The notes under the pieces were generated by a model. It had not been told where the DNA came from, did no database searches, and saw only the letters and a list, made by a program, of their open reading frames with translations. DNA of 64,000 nt, taken from positions 7,382,770-7,446,769 of the forward strand of contig NC_049990.1 of NCBI RefSeq assembly GCF_000003815.2, read 5' to 3'. Each line of letters begins with the position of its first letter. Within the stretch, counting starts at the first letter, position 1. This DNA is from Branchiostoma floridae (Eukaryota; Chordata; Leptocardii; Amphioxiformes; Branchiostomatidae). The position numbers and the translations under genes are program-made. Positions 55,501 through 64,000 of the stretch are shown one piece after another.

Positions 55501-58500
55501 ACAGTGAATGTAGCAGTTGTGACGTCTACCAGTTTGTTTGAAAACTAGGCAAACCCACCTGGCAGTAACCAACTGTCTTGTTGTGGTGGCCAAACGCGAC
55601 CAGAATGTTGTACAGGGCAACTCTCTTACTCTCTCTGGAGGCGTCGCAGAAGTAGATGTTCTCCGGGAACGTTCTGTGGATATCTGACAAATAACAAACC
55701 AAACATCACAGTTAAAGCAAAACAGGAAACACATGTTCCATTTAGATGCCAGTATATGTAATCTATCTGTACAGATAGTATAGTGACCAGAACATAAATA
55801 ACTAGGTCATCTTGTATTATAACAACATAATTTCTATTTGAGGTCTTCCTAGGATTCTGACGACAAAAAACCATGTCATGGGTTTCTTTCCAAGAGCATG
55901 TCTCTGCTGAAGGTACATTTGTGGTTGATTTGGGTGTCATCATTGCTTTACACCCTGATCATTCCATCATGCTTTGCACGTATCACAGTCATTTTGTAAC
56001 ATCTTATTTTAGGCTTTTCATTCTTTTAGTTTACATTCATTATTCTTTGTGTCATACTAGCAGGTACCAACTGAAATATATAGCCTGGTGGATTGAAAAG
56101 AGAAAAGTTCTATTTTGTGTTCTAACCTTTTGTTTTTTCCAAGAACTACCATAGGGTGGAACTCGTTGACATCAGGCACTGTAGGGGCTTCCTTATAAGA
56201 TAGCTTTACATAATGCTTACAACTAATGCTCGGTCACGAGCTGACGCCGATGATGACAACTTGATGTGCAAAGGTTAATTGAGATAGTTTGTTTGGTGTA
56301 ATACAACCAGCTGCTGCCACGCTACGTGCCTACAGAGCTGCTGTGTTCTGCCAAATGGCAGTTATGCTGGGCTAAACAGATACAGATATAGGTACAGGTA
56401 CAGAATATGACACAGATCCAGACCTGTGTTGATGGTGTCTAACAGTTGCTGGTCCTTCTGTCCATTCAGCAGGCCTGAGTACACATCAGGGTTAGTCTCC
56501 ATCTTGTGCTGGGCCCCGCTCACTTCCATCCAAACCTAAAACAATGGGGAAACAAATGACTAACTCTCCTCTATACCAATATCTGTGGCGCAAGCAGAAA
56601 CAAACTGTTCACTGGGCTGTATCCCTCCTCACACAAGGAAAGAATCACACATACAGCTACTAGTACCTTCCTTGCAACATAATTCTAGTTGATGGACCCT
56701 ACAGACAGTGGATACAGTAACGGATGTGACTGGATTCTGCTACTCCTTGTACAATGTGGCAAGTACTTTAAGTAGTTGTAACTAGATGCCAATGTCCAAA
56801 ACAGGGCTGTCTCCAGCTTTCTGTTCCACTCATGATTATGATTTTGTTTGGGACCACATGTTATTAATTTCTGTTGTTAGTAACTTGTTACAATAAGTTA
56901 CATCTGTCATTCTAAGTTCAGAAAATACACTCATCAAGTTCATGTCATGAAATTCTGCATTTTGGACGGATTTTTTTTTCCATCCCAACAACAAAATTTT
57001 TGTCTTGAGACGGAGGGATGGGTTGAGACAAAATGATAGAAAAGCCTTACCATGCCTCTGTGCTCTGCAGGAATGCCTTTTCTGATAAATCTCTTCACTG
57101 GAAGTAGGAAAACATCACTAGTTTTACAATAATGACTTTGACTAGTTTGGCACAACAAGAAGTTTATAACACTGTGTCACTCTAATATACATTAATTCAT
57201 TCTTATGAGTTTAAAACAAAGCAATGAAATTGAGTCATTGTTAAAACACAAAATATATCAAGGAATGCATGAATGCAATGGATGATGGTAGAGTGCATGT
57301 AAGTCAATTCATTTTTTCTCATTCTAAACATGAATGAAACTGTGACAGAGTGAGTGAATGAGATTGTTTGTTCTTTCGTTTTGTATAAATTGTAAGTGAA
57401 TAACCCACCCTTGAAGGACCTGTTGATAGCCTTCCTCCCCTTGAGAAGTCCGTTCCATCTGGAGGCCCTCCTGGCCAGCACAGACAGGTATCTGGACATG
57501 AACTCTTCATACGTCTCATAGTCAAAATCCTCCGGTCGTGTGAACCCGTATGTGTCAACTTTCCTGCAACAGGACACAACATGTACTACGATGTAGGTAG
57601 AAATACTAGAATATCAAACAGAGTTGCTAACTTGTACTTAGAGCACATAACACTTATTTCCTCACATGACTAGTGAAAATGAGAACGGTAAGGGACATCC
57701 TCCGGTCGTGTGAACCCGTACGTGTCAACTTTCCTGCAACAGGACACAACAGGTAGGCTGAGTATCAAATAGGGGTGCTGACTTGTGTTTAGGAGAGCAT
57801 TTTACACTTATTTTCTGACTCGACCTGGAAAAATGTGAATGGTAAGGGATGTCCTCTTGGATGGGAGGTAAAGCTGGAGGTTCTGTGTTTGTGGAGAGCC
57901 ATGCCACAAGCGCATTTCAGAATCCACCACATTCATTGAACACAGTATGGGTCCATCCCAGTGAGAGAGGATAAAACCTATCAGTCCAGTTTTACGCAGC
58001 TTGTACTTAGTTAAAAAGAAGTTGTCTGTTAGTGTTATGCCTTTAGGTGGTTTACCAGTAACAAACAAACGAGAAAAAAATCAGGTCATCTGTTTTACAA
58101 ACTTGTGGCTTTATGGACGCTACAATACCAAAGGAATGTGGAAGTAGATAATAACAAATTGTTTACTAGGTTAAAGTTTAAGGGCTTATCTAAGTGCTAT
58201 TTTATGTTTCAAGAAGCTTTGTTTTCTTGTTTTCCCATTTTGTGCACTTTTGACTTCTTACGTTATAACTTTACCAGATGAATGGTATAAATCATTCATT
58301 GAAGTATCTAAACTGAATACTAAAAAAAAAATTACAGATATTATTCTTTATCGACTTTTCAGTGCAGGAAACATAAACTTGTGCTACTCAGACAAACATT
58401 TAGTGTCAAAAACATTCAGGATACACAATTTCATTGATCCTAAAGTTCCTAAACCTAATTTCCCACAAGGATAGAATCTCCTCAATGAACATCATAACTG

Positions 58501-59426
58501 ATGACGTCCATGTACTGTGTGCTATTTTGGAGCAGGACGTTCCCTTATGGCTGTTGGTCTGTATTTGGACATTTCTAAAACTATGTCCACAGTTAAAGGC
58601 TGGTCATCTGGTCATCATAATGAAAAAAATGATTTAAATAAACTTGCATAAATTTATTCAAGATTTAAAATTGCAATCTAGGCCTCTTTGTAAAGTCATG
58701 TGTTGTGTTCTTTTTTCGAGGACATATCACCAGTTTTGAAGTTTGTCGAAGTTACACCCTGAAATGTAACAAACCACACCCAAATGAACAACAAAGCACT
58801 GCAATCAACAATGCCCCACAAATTATAATATAATACCCTAGTGTAACGTTATACCTCCAACTGGTTTCACACACAATCGACAACCTAACTCAGTTTCAAA
58901 CAATTTGGAGGCAAGTTTTGTACGTTGAAGCCATAAATTGTTGTCCAACATGGTCCTGTGTTTACCAGATGAATATTGTGTGTGTAGGAAGCTGTACTCT
59001 AAATGGCCCCTCCTTCCTTTCAGCGGGATGTCAAAAAAATTATGTATTTTTCTCACTTTCATATTTTTCACGTTTTCAATCACCGATTGTAAAGACAGTG
59101 ATGATCATACAGTAGCCCTTTTCAGCGTGAATACAATGCCCACTAGTATATTGAAACCAACAGCCGCTCATATGTTTTCTGGAAGTTCAAAAATAATTTG
59201 TGAATGAATGACAACCGGCTTTTTTTTCCTCGCCCACAAACGCCCAACTTTCCTATGTTTTCTACGCCGTTGTAGGTCTCAAACACAACACATACTGAGC
59301 CAAAAGAGCCTGTTATAGTTACACATTACACAGACATATGTGGTTTAGCACAAAAAGAGTAAATTCTTACTCTCGAGTCGGTTTGACCAAAGGTTGCTGA
59401 ACGTCATTTTCACCACTAGCCGCCAT
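52507..59426 (-). CDS. GRTP1: GRTP1/TBC1D6-like Rab GTPase-activating protein (TBC domain), one exon missing
   Basis: TBC domains stimulate GTP hydrolysis by Rab GTPases in membrane traffic. Exons in transcript order: 59371-59426, 57409-57563, 57051-57097, 56424-56535, 55559-55683, 54955-55051, (missing exon), 54131-54239, 53826-54011, 52507-52587 ending in TAA. The protein starts MAASGENDVQQPLVKPTRE and then carries the family segment DTYGFTRPEDFD. Both catalytic fingers of the TBC dual-finger mechanism are present: Arg127 in DIHRTFP and Gln165 in GYCQG. The later segments VLRIWDCLFYEGSKI and the C-terminal ADPGPLPMAQILKL match vertebrate GRTP1. Between 54955 and 54239 the phases do not join, and about 20-25 residues expected after ILP are absent. 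The N run at 54469-54568 lies in this interval, so an exon is probably lost in the assembly gap. Two of its exons have tandemly duplicated edges, described separately. Confidence 0.92.
52546..52995. repeat. Four-copy tandem array (131-135 bp) of the GRTP1 terminal-exon acceptor region
   Basis: Copies start with TGTGCCAT at 52550, 52681, 52816 and 52949. Each includes, on the minus strand, a pyrimidine tract, CAG acceptor and the first 39 exon bases coding AIF...PLPMAQ in frame. Only the copy at 52507-52587 continues into the conserved C-terminus; the others run into different in-frame stops. Confidence 0.9.
53045..53705 (-). pseudogene. 5'-truncated non-LTR retrotransposon, C-terminus of reverse-transcriptase ORF
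   Basis: On the minus strand the frame reads LLYGSESWVTYRHNLRLLE..., then QLRWAGHVSIMEDHRLPK and LYGELSTGHR, which are typical of the C-terminal region of ORF2 of many invertebrate non-LTR elements. A CSRCGRVCLSRIGLVSHQR zinc-finger-like tail follows. One in-frame TGA at about 53389 interrupts it, and the polymerase domain is absent. It sits in the last intron of GRTP1 in the same orientation. Clade cannot be fixed by eye. Confidence 0.85.
54469..54568. other. Assembly gap (100 N) within GRTP1
   Basis: Exactly 100 N in the interval where one GRTP1 exon is expected but not found. Confidence 0.98.
54835..54945. mobile_element. Partial copy of the foldback repeat family of 38690-38902
   Basis: Carries AGTGATGCTGAAGAAGAGTG, GGATGTCACTCGAAACGTCC and GAGATTGAATTGTATTTGAA in the order of the 3019-3110 copy, but the left arm is absent. 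It lies just before the GRTP1 exon end at 54955. Confidence 0.7.
55150..55345 (+). mobile_element. tRNA-derived SINE-like repeat
   Basis: Plus strand: GGTCACAGGTTCAATACCTGG (B-box-like), then GTGTCTGGGAAAGGCACTTTAAG and ATGTAAAAATGGTTACCTGG. In a GRTP1 intron. Confidence 0.6.
57527..57866. repeat. Tandem duplication (170 bp) over the GRTP1 exon 2 acceptor
   Basis: TCCTCCGGTCGTGTGAACCC at about 57529 recurs at 57699, and the following CAACTTTCCTGCAACAGGAC also recurs. The similarity continues through about 170 bases, and the unit's end (GGTAAGGGA.TCCTC) is seen again near 57841. The second copy lies upstream of the true exon in the transcript and holds a second acceptor plus about 36 exon bases. 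Confidence 0.85.
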
Positions 59427-60307
59427 CTTGACCTCACTAACACGCCTACCTGTCACCGGGTGGTCTCACAGCGCCGCCTAGCAATAATGACTAAAAGTGC
59501 AGTCCATAAATTGGAACGAGCAAGCCGGTGATGGGGCATTTTTTGCGACCTACTAAAAAAAAAGCAACCGTGGTTCTCGACCAATTAAATGAATATATGA
59601 TCATAGCAAACAAGGAATCATTTTTAAGGATTAAGATAAGCTGTACAATAATATATAATACATTGCGATTGGTAAATTAACAACTGATAACGCTTTATAT
59701 GTTGAACCGAAATTACTTTTGTGCACCTTATGGTTTATAATAGATTCCATCCTTCCATATGGTCATCGTTTCATTTGCCTTCTTGATTTATCTATGAGGC
59801 ACCCATCTGCTTGGCATATCCAGTGTACTAATGGTTAGATAAAGAGTGTAAAAAAGAAGTGCCAGACAAGAGAAAAATTAAGAAGCCATCCGATCAATGG
59901 AATTTCAATCTGACTGAAACCTCCTTGATCCCGGACATGTCCAAAAGCCGAGAGACGGCGGCGAATACCGACAACATCTGAGGAGATAGAACGAATCGAT
60001 GAACCGTTTTTCTTTCACACACAAAATTAGTTTCCCCCTGGATAGAACGGTCACCCTACCCTTGGATGTTCCACTGATCGCCTCTTCCTAAAAGGTGAAG
60101 ACGACAACTGTCCTGACCAAACCGGGACCGCAGGAATTCCTCGCCGAGCCGGGCACACATATGGTAGGGTGAGGTCAAAAGGGTAGAAAGGAATCTACAG
60201 TTTTGGCGCATCGGACCAAAATGAGAATATCTATTTTCTCCAGGGCATAAATTGGCTGGGACAGACACGGGTCCTCACATTAGGTCGTCCAGCAGAGAGG
60301 AACCATC
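59427..60307. other. Head-to-head intergenic region between GRTP1 and the light-chain gene
   Basis: 881 bases separate the two start codons, which face away from each other, so a shared or closely spaced pair of promoters is expected. GRTP1 side: the sequence just upstream of its ATG is comparatively CG-rich. No repeat or other gene is seen in this stretch. Confidence 0.6.
60160..60307 (+). promoter_or_regulatory. Candidate core promoter and 5' UTR of the light-chain gene
   Basis: A TATA-like CATAAATTGG stretch at 60246-60255 lies about 55 bases before the ATG. This is a reasonable distance for a short leader. The same stretch is close to a CArG-box inverse, and a CATATG E-box lies at about 60159. 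Assignment is by position and composition only. Confidence 0.25.
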
Positions 60308-63300
60308 ATGGTAAGAATTCTCTGGCTTCTTATTGCTTTCACTTGAGGTATTGTTCTAAAGTGCATCCAACTCTATCAAGAGCAATAATTTCACGAGGTT
60401 TTAAACCTCGTGAAATTATTGCTCTTGATAGAGTTGGATGCTTTTATTGATATAAAATGCAAGAGGGACATAAGCCCAAGTTGAAAGAAAATATAACCTT
60501 TCTCCACTGAAGCTAAATCCGTGCTAGAAATATCGAAAATTTACAAGGTCACCTGGCATGCGTTTGACCTTCATTTTACTCTAGGCTACCAGTATTTGTA
60601 TTAACTATAGACTAGATATCCATTCAATGCTGTGACAGTTTACACCTTCAGACTGTTGATCTTTGCTTTAATTCTTTTATGTATCCAATCCATCTTTATT
60701 CGGGGCGTTTTCAGTTTGGTCAGTATTAAGGGGGTTGGTTGGAGAAGGACGCCACAAATCCCGCATTGTGCCATGAGGGCTCATAAGACAACGTTTAACT
60801 GATGGTTTCCTTTCACGTCGATGCAAAATCCCCCATACCCATCGTGCGTTAGGACTGGTATTTCTGTAAACCTAAAGACATTCTCTTGTTCGTGCTGGAG
60901 TAAAGATTGTATCCATCCCTTTCTATATATATTCCCAGCCTGGAGGCCAATCAGAGCTATCGCTTACCTTTTACGCGAATATTCAAATCGCCTTAGACTA
61001 TTTGGCAAAAAGCGATTAAGGGATGTAACCTGATCTAGAATATAATTGATACTTGTGTAATAAATACTAGACGTGTAATGATATGTCCAATGAAAAATGA
61101 ACGGAATTGCAAATGAAGTGAAACTATGATTAAAGTACGCGTTTCTTACTCTTCCCCCTCCGGGTTAAGCCACCGAAGGCAGCAGCAAAGGCAGCTGCCA
61201 AGAAAGCCGAACCGGAGCCTCCGAAGGAAGAACCCAAGGCCGCTCCTCCGCCCAAACGCGAGGCCCCCAAGTTGGACGAGGGCGTCTTGGAGGGTGAGTC
61301 TCCATAGTTTTTTTCTTTTTCTTTTCTTAGTTAGATTCCAGTGAAGTGGACTAATCCCTCAAGCTTGCGAAACATGCCGGTTAGCATGAAAGATTATAAA
61401 AGGAAAATGTAAATGTGGCCCCATAGCCTTTTTTGGGACCGTAGGGGCAGTGGACTGTTGTCAGGCAATGTGTCTAGGACAAGGTATTGGAAGGCAGAGC
61501 CAAACCCTCTCCTTCCACCACCTTTGACCTCCACAGCCGAAGCCCGTTTTTACACCCGGGTGGAGTATTTAATGGAAAGCGCTTTTCCCAAGGACACAAC
61601 GTCGATGGCATGTCATGAGATTTAAACCAAGGACCTTGACTGTTAAAAAGTCTCCTCACGCCATTTCAGAAAAAGCATTGTCTTTAAACAATACCTCCAT
61701 CTTCATGGAGGTAATTAAACCGAAGGTTGACCTCTAAAGCATGCATGTAGGTATGCAGGGTTACGTATCAATGCTGAGCCACTGTTACCCCTTTTGGCAA
61801 TAGTCAGTGATAGACACATGCAGTTACGAGTACATGCTTGCGCATCGAAGCTCTGTTCGAAATTCCTCTTTTGAAATACCACATACTCAGTAACTGATAA
61901 ATCAGTAATGAAATTTGGAAAAGAAACAAGTCCGACAAACTTCCTAACAAAATATGTTTTAATAATAATAATAATACATGTAATACTAGTACGTTGATGG
62001 CAAATTCTTGCCCGTGGGCTAGTTGCAAACAGGTAAACAATTTCAAGCAGTATAGCAAGCGACTACTTTGGGCTAGAGTCAACTCTAAAATGTAACCTAT
62101 TGAGTTTGGCTTCTTTTTCTGACAGTATGTTATGTATGGGTACTGTGATGTTAAGAGATTGGGATGGAAATTGGTAACCACTTAAAAGAATCTTATCTTT
62201 CTTGGTCGTAAAAGGGACAGGCTGAAATTAATGTACTGTTTCTTCTTGCTCCATAGACTTCAAGGACTGGTACACGTTGTTCGATGAGGTCGGAGATGGA
62301 AAGATCTACGGGCGGCAGATCGGCGACGTGCTCCGGTCGTTCGGAGAGAACCCCACCGTGAGCCTGTGTGAACAGTTCATCAAGGAGATCGGAGGTAGGT
62401 AGATCCTAGTCAGTGTGACACAAACTCTTCCTGTCCTGAGCTGTAACTGACCCCTCGCCGCCGAGGAAGCCGGTCAGATGTTGGGCGGGCTGCTATAAGC
62501 GTGCTTTAATCAGGCTACGTAGATTCAACTTCGCGCTGTTTGAATCTCTGATAGCTACGCCAGGTTCTGGCTGTTAACGTAACATTTCCAAACCGGGGCC
62601 CAGCCGGGCTGTTTGTGGAAACGGAAAATAGAAATGTGTACTTAAAGATGTAAACAAATAATTCCAATGACTATTCTCTTTACGTCTGTGTAGTTTGGTT
62701 TCTTTTTATCATACGTTTCGTTCGTATCATACGTAAGCTGCCCGGCCGGGCCCCGCTTTGGAAATTAGACGTAGGCTTTACCATGATCTGTTCGCCGTCC
62801 AAATGTCCAGCTAGACCGCGCTAGCGAAACATCAGGATAAAGAATACGCTCAGACCACGGCATGTAACCAGAACCCTATATTCTACATTACATATCATTT
62901 TGGACATAAAACAAGTGGGGTCTTCAACGAATGCTAGGATGGGCACACTCTGGGCCATCGACGTGAGATGTGTCAGAGAATATGGAGTAAGTACACCAAA
63001 TATGTTGGTGGGATATAAATACGCCTTAGATAATTCCATGCCTTAATGCAGAAAACGGGCTGAGAGAGGGGGTGGGGTGGCTGGAATGTCACGAAGATAA
63101 AGGTAAACGGTTGTATGATGCCTTCAGTGCTGACTTTGCTAATACATAAAAAAGAATGTTGAATTCAGTGTGTTTTAATTGCAATATGAAACAAAATATA
63201 TCATATAAGGTATATATATATTGTACAAGATAACGACATTGTGTCACACATGCATACCGGAAGTGTGATGTCGGCAAAAGGTCAAAGGTGCTTGGAAGTC

Positions 63301-63638
63301 GATATCGGCCCCAGTCTTGGTTGAGGGAAGGTTGATGGGCTCTGATGTAAATGGCCTCCTTCACTCCCCTGAGAACGTCCTGATCGAAAACTTGTTGGTA
63401 AGCGCCTTATTTTTTGTACGGATATACAGTTTCAAATTGTATCACAATACATTTTTTTTACCTTTAGACGACAAGCGGATAGATTTCGACACGTTCCTGC
63501 CGTACCTTGGAGAGGCCATGAAGTTCCGGGACCCGTTCGACAACTACGAGGCGTTCCAGGAGTGTCTGAAGTGTTACGACAAGGACGGGATCGGAGTCAT
63601 CGACAGCGCCGCCTTCAGACACGGACTCTCATATCTAG
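60308..63638 (+). CDS. Essential (alkali) myosin light chain, muscle type, partial at right edge
   Basis: Exons: 60308-60310 (ATG only), 61170-61293, 62257-62394, 63468-63638, with consistent phases and the last codon split at a GTAAGA donor; the remaining exon or exons lie past base 64000. About 145 residues are visible. Residues 2-38 are a Lys/Ala/Pro/Glu-rich extension like the N-terminal arm of vertebrate MYL1-type long light chains, which contacts actin. Then come EF-hand units: FDEVGDGKIYGRQIGDVLRS, FDTFLPYLGEAM, and YDKDGIGVIDSAAFRHGLSYLG. Calcium-ligand positions are degenerate in the first loop, as usual for essential light chains, which bind an IQ motif on the heavy chain and not necessarily calcium. 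An exon that encodes only the initiator methionine is plausible because the downstream frame is open and starts PPKAAAK. The final donor sits inside a nine-copy tandem repeat, which complicates splicing here. Confidence 0.85.
60363..60441. repeat. 79-bp perfect palindrome (39-bp arms, one central base)
   Basis: Every base from 60363 to 60401 pairs with 60441 down to 60403; the axis is T60402. It lies 53 bases after the donor of the ATG exon of the light-chain gene, so it would be transcribed as a hairpin without a loop large enough to relax. Confidence 0.95.
61425..61645 (-). mobile_element. tRNA-derived SINE-like repeat
   Basis: Minus strand shows CAAGGTCCTTGGTTTAAATC (decayed B box), GTGTCCTTGGGAAAAGCGCTT and the CTCCACCCGGGTGTAAAAAC body. 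In light-chain intron 2. Confidence 0.6.
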
Positions 63639-64000
63639 GTAAGAACTACTGGTCCCTTTAGACACGGACTCTCATATCTAGGTAAGAGCTACTGGTCCCT
63701 TCAGACACGGACTCTCATATTTAGGTAAGAACTACTGGTCCCTTTAGACACGGACTCTCATATCTAGGTAAGGACTACTGGTCTCTTCAGACACGGACTC
63801 TCATATTTAGGTAAGAACTACTGGTCCCTTCAGACACGGACTCTCATATCTAGGTAAGAGCTACTGGTCCCTTCAGACACGGACTCTCATATTTAGGTAA
63901 GAACTACTGGTCCCTTTAGACACGGACTCTCATATCTAGGTAAGAGCTACTGGTCCCTTCAGACACGGACTCTCATATTTAGGTAAGAACTACTGGTCCC
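63614..64000 (+). repeat. 43-bp tandem array, nine copies, over the light-chain exon end and donor
   Basis: The motif AGACACGGACTCTCATAT.T starts at 63617, 63660, 63703, 63746, 63789, 63832, 63875, 63918 and 63961, exactly 43 bases apart, and runs off the window. Each unit holds the last 22 exon bases, the GTAAGA/GTAAGG donor and 15 intron bases. Alternating C/T variants suggest an 86-bp higher-order unit. Confidence 0.95.

Noticed and set aside
63614..64000. CRISPR-like regularly spaced repeat
   Set aside because: The units are contiguous with no variable spacers, and the array lies on an exon boundary in a eukaryotic gene. It is a tandem repeat.

Overview
This is eukaryotic DNA with split genes, canonical GT-AG introns, many short interspersed elements and two 100-base runs of N at 33475-33574 and 54469-54568. 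There is no operon structure and no bacterial feature. The encoded proteins align closely with vertebrate class VII myosin and GRTP1, intron density is high, and MITE-like DNA elements are abundant. This suggests an invertebrate chordate, most likely a lancelet (Branchiostoma). The species assignment is inference.

Layout. (1) 1-32223, minus strand: a class VII unconventional myosin. Eighteen coding exons give about 857 residues (complete motor plus IQ neck); the tail lies beyond the left edge. Its introns of 5.2 kb and 14.2 kb carry several terminal-inverted-repeat elements, including a 1297-bp element with perfect 133-bp arms. (2) 32224-35727: intergenic, between divergently transcribed genes, with one assembly gap. 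(3) 35728-47596, plus strand: 20 coding exons that join in frame to an 804-residue protein with a possible ubiquitin-like N-terminus, TPR-type helical repeats and a C-terminal SGNH (GDSL-like) hydrolase domain. I do not recognise a named family with this architecture. (4) 47597-52506: intergenic, between converging genes. (5) 52507-59426, minus strand: GRTP1/TBC1D6-type Rab GAP with both catalytic fingers; one internal exon is missing, probably in or near the second gap. (6) 59427-60307: a short head-to-head intergenic region. (7) 60308 to beyond 64000, plus strand: a muscle-type essential (alkali) myosin light chain with a Lys/Ala/Pro-rich N-terminal extension, incomplete at the right edge.

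The genes look like ordinary chromosomal neighbours, not a pathway. A myosin heavy chain and a myosin light chain are close, but a functional link is not shown. The most unusual property is structural: local tandem duplications repeatedly straddle splice junctions. They include four copies of the GRTP1 terminal-exon acceptor (three with their own in-frame stops), a 170-bp duplication over the GRTP1 exon 2 acceptor, a 58-bp duplication over a myosin donor, an 80-bp triplicate touching another myosin acceptor, and a 43-bp unit repeated nine times over a light-chain donor. These could make alternative C-termini or decoy splice sites. The hydrolase-TPR gene and this splice-site duplication pattern are the best candidates for undescribed biology here.
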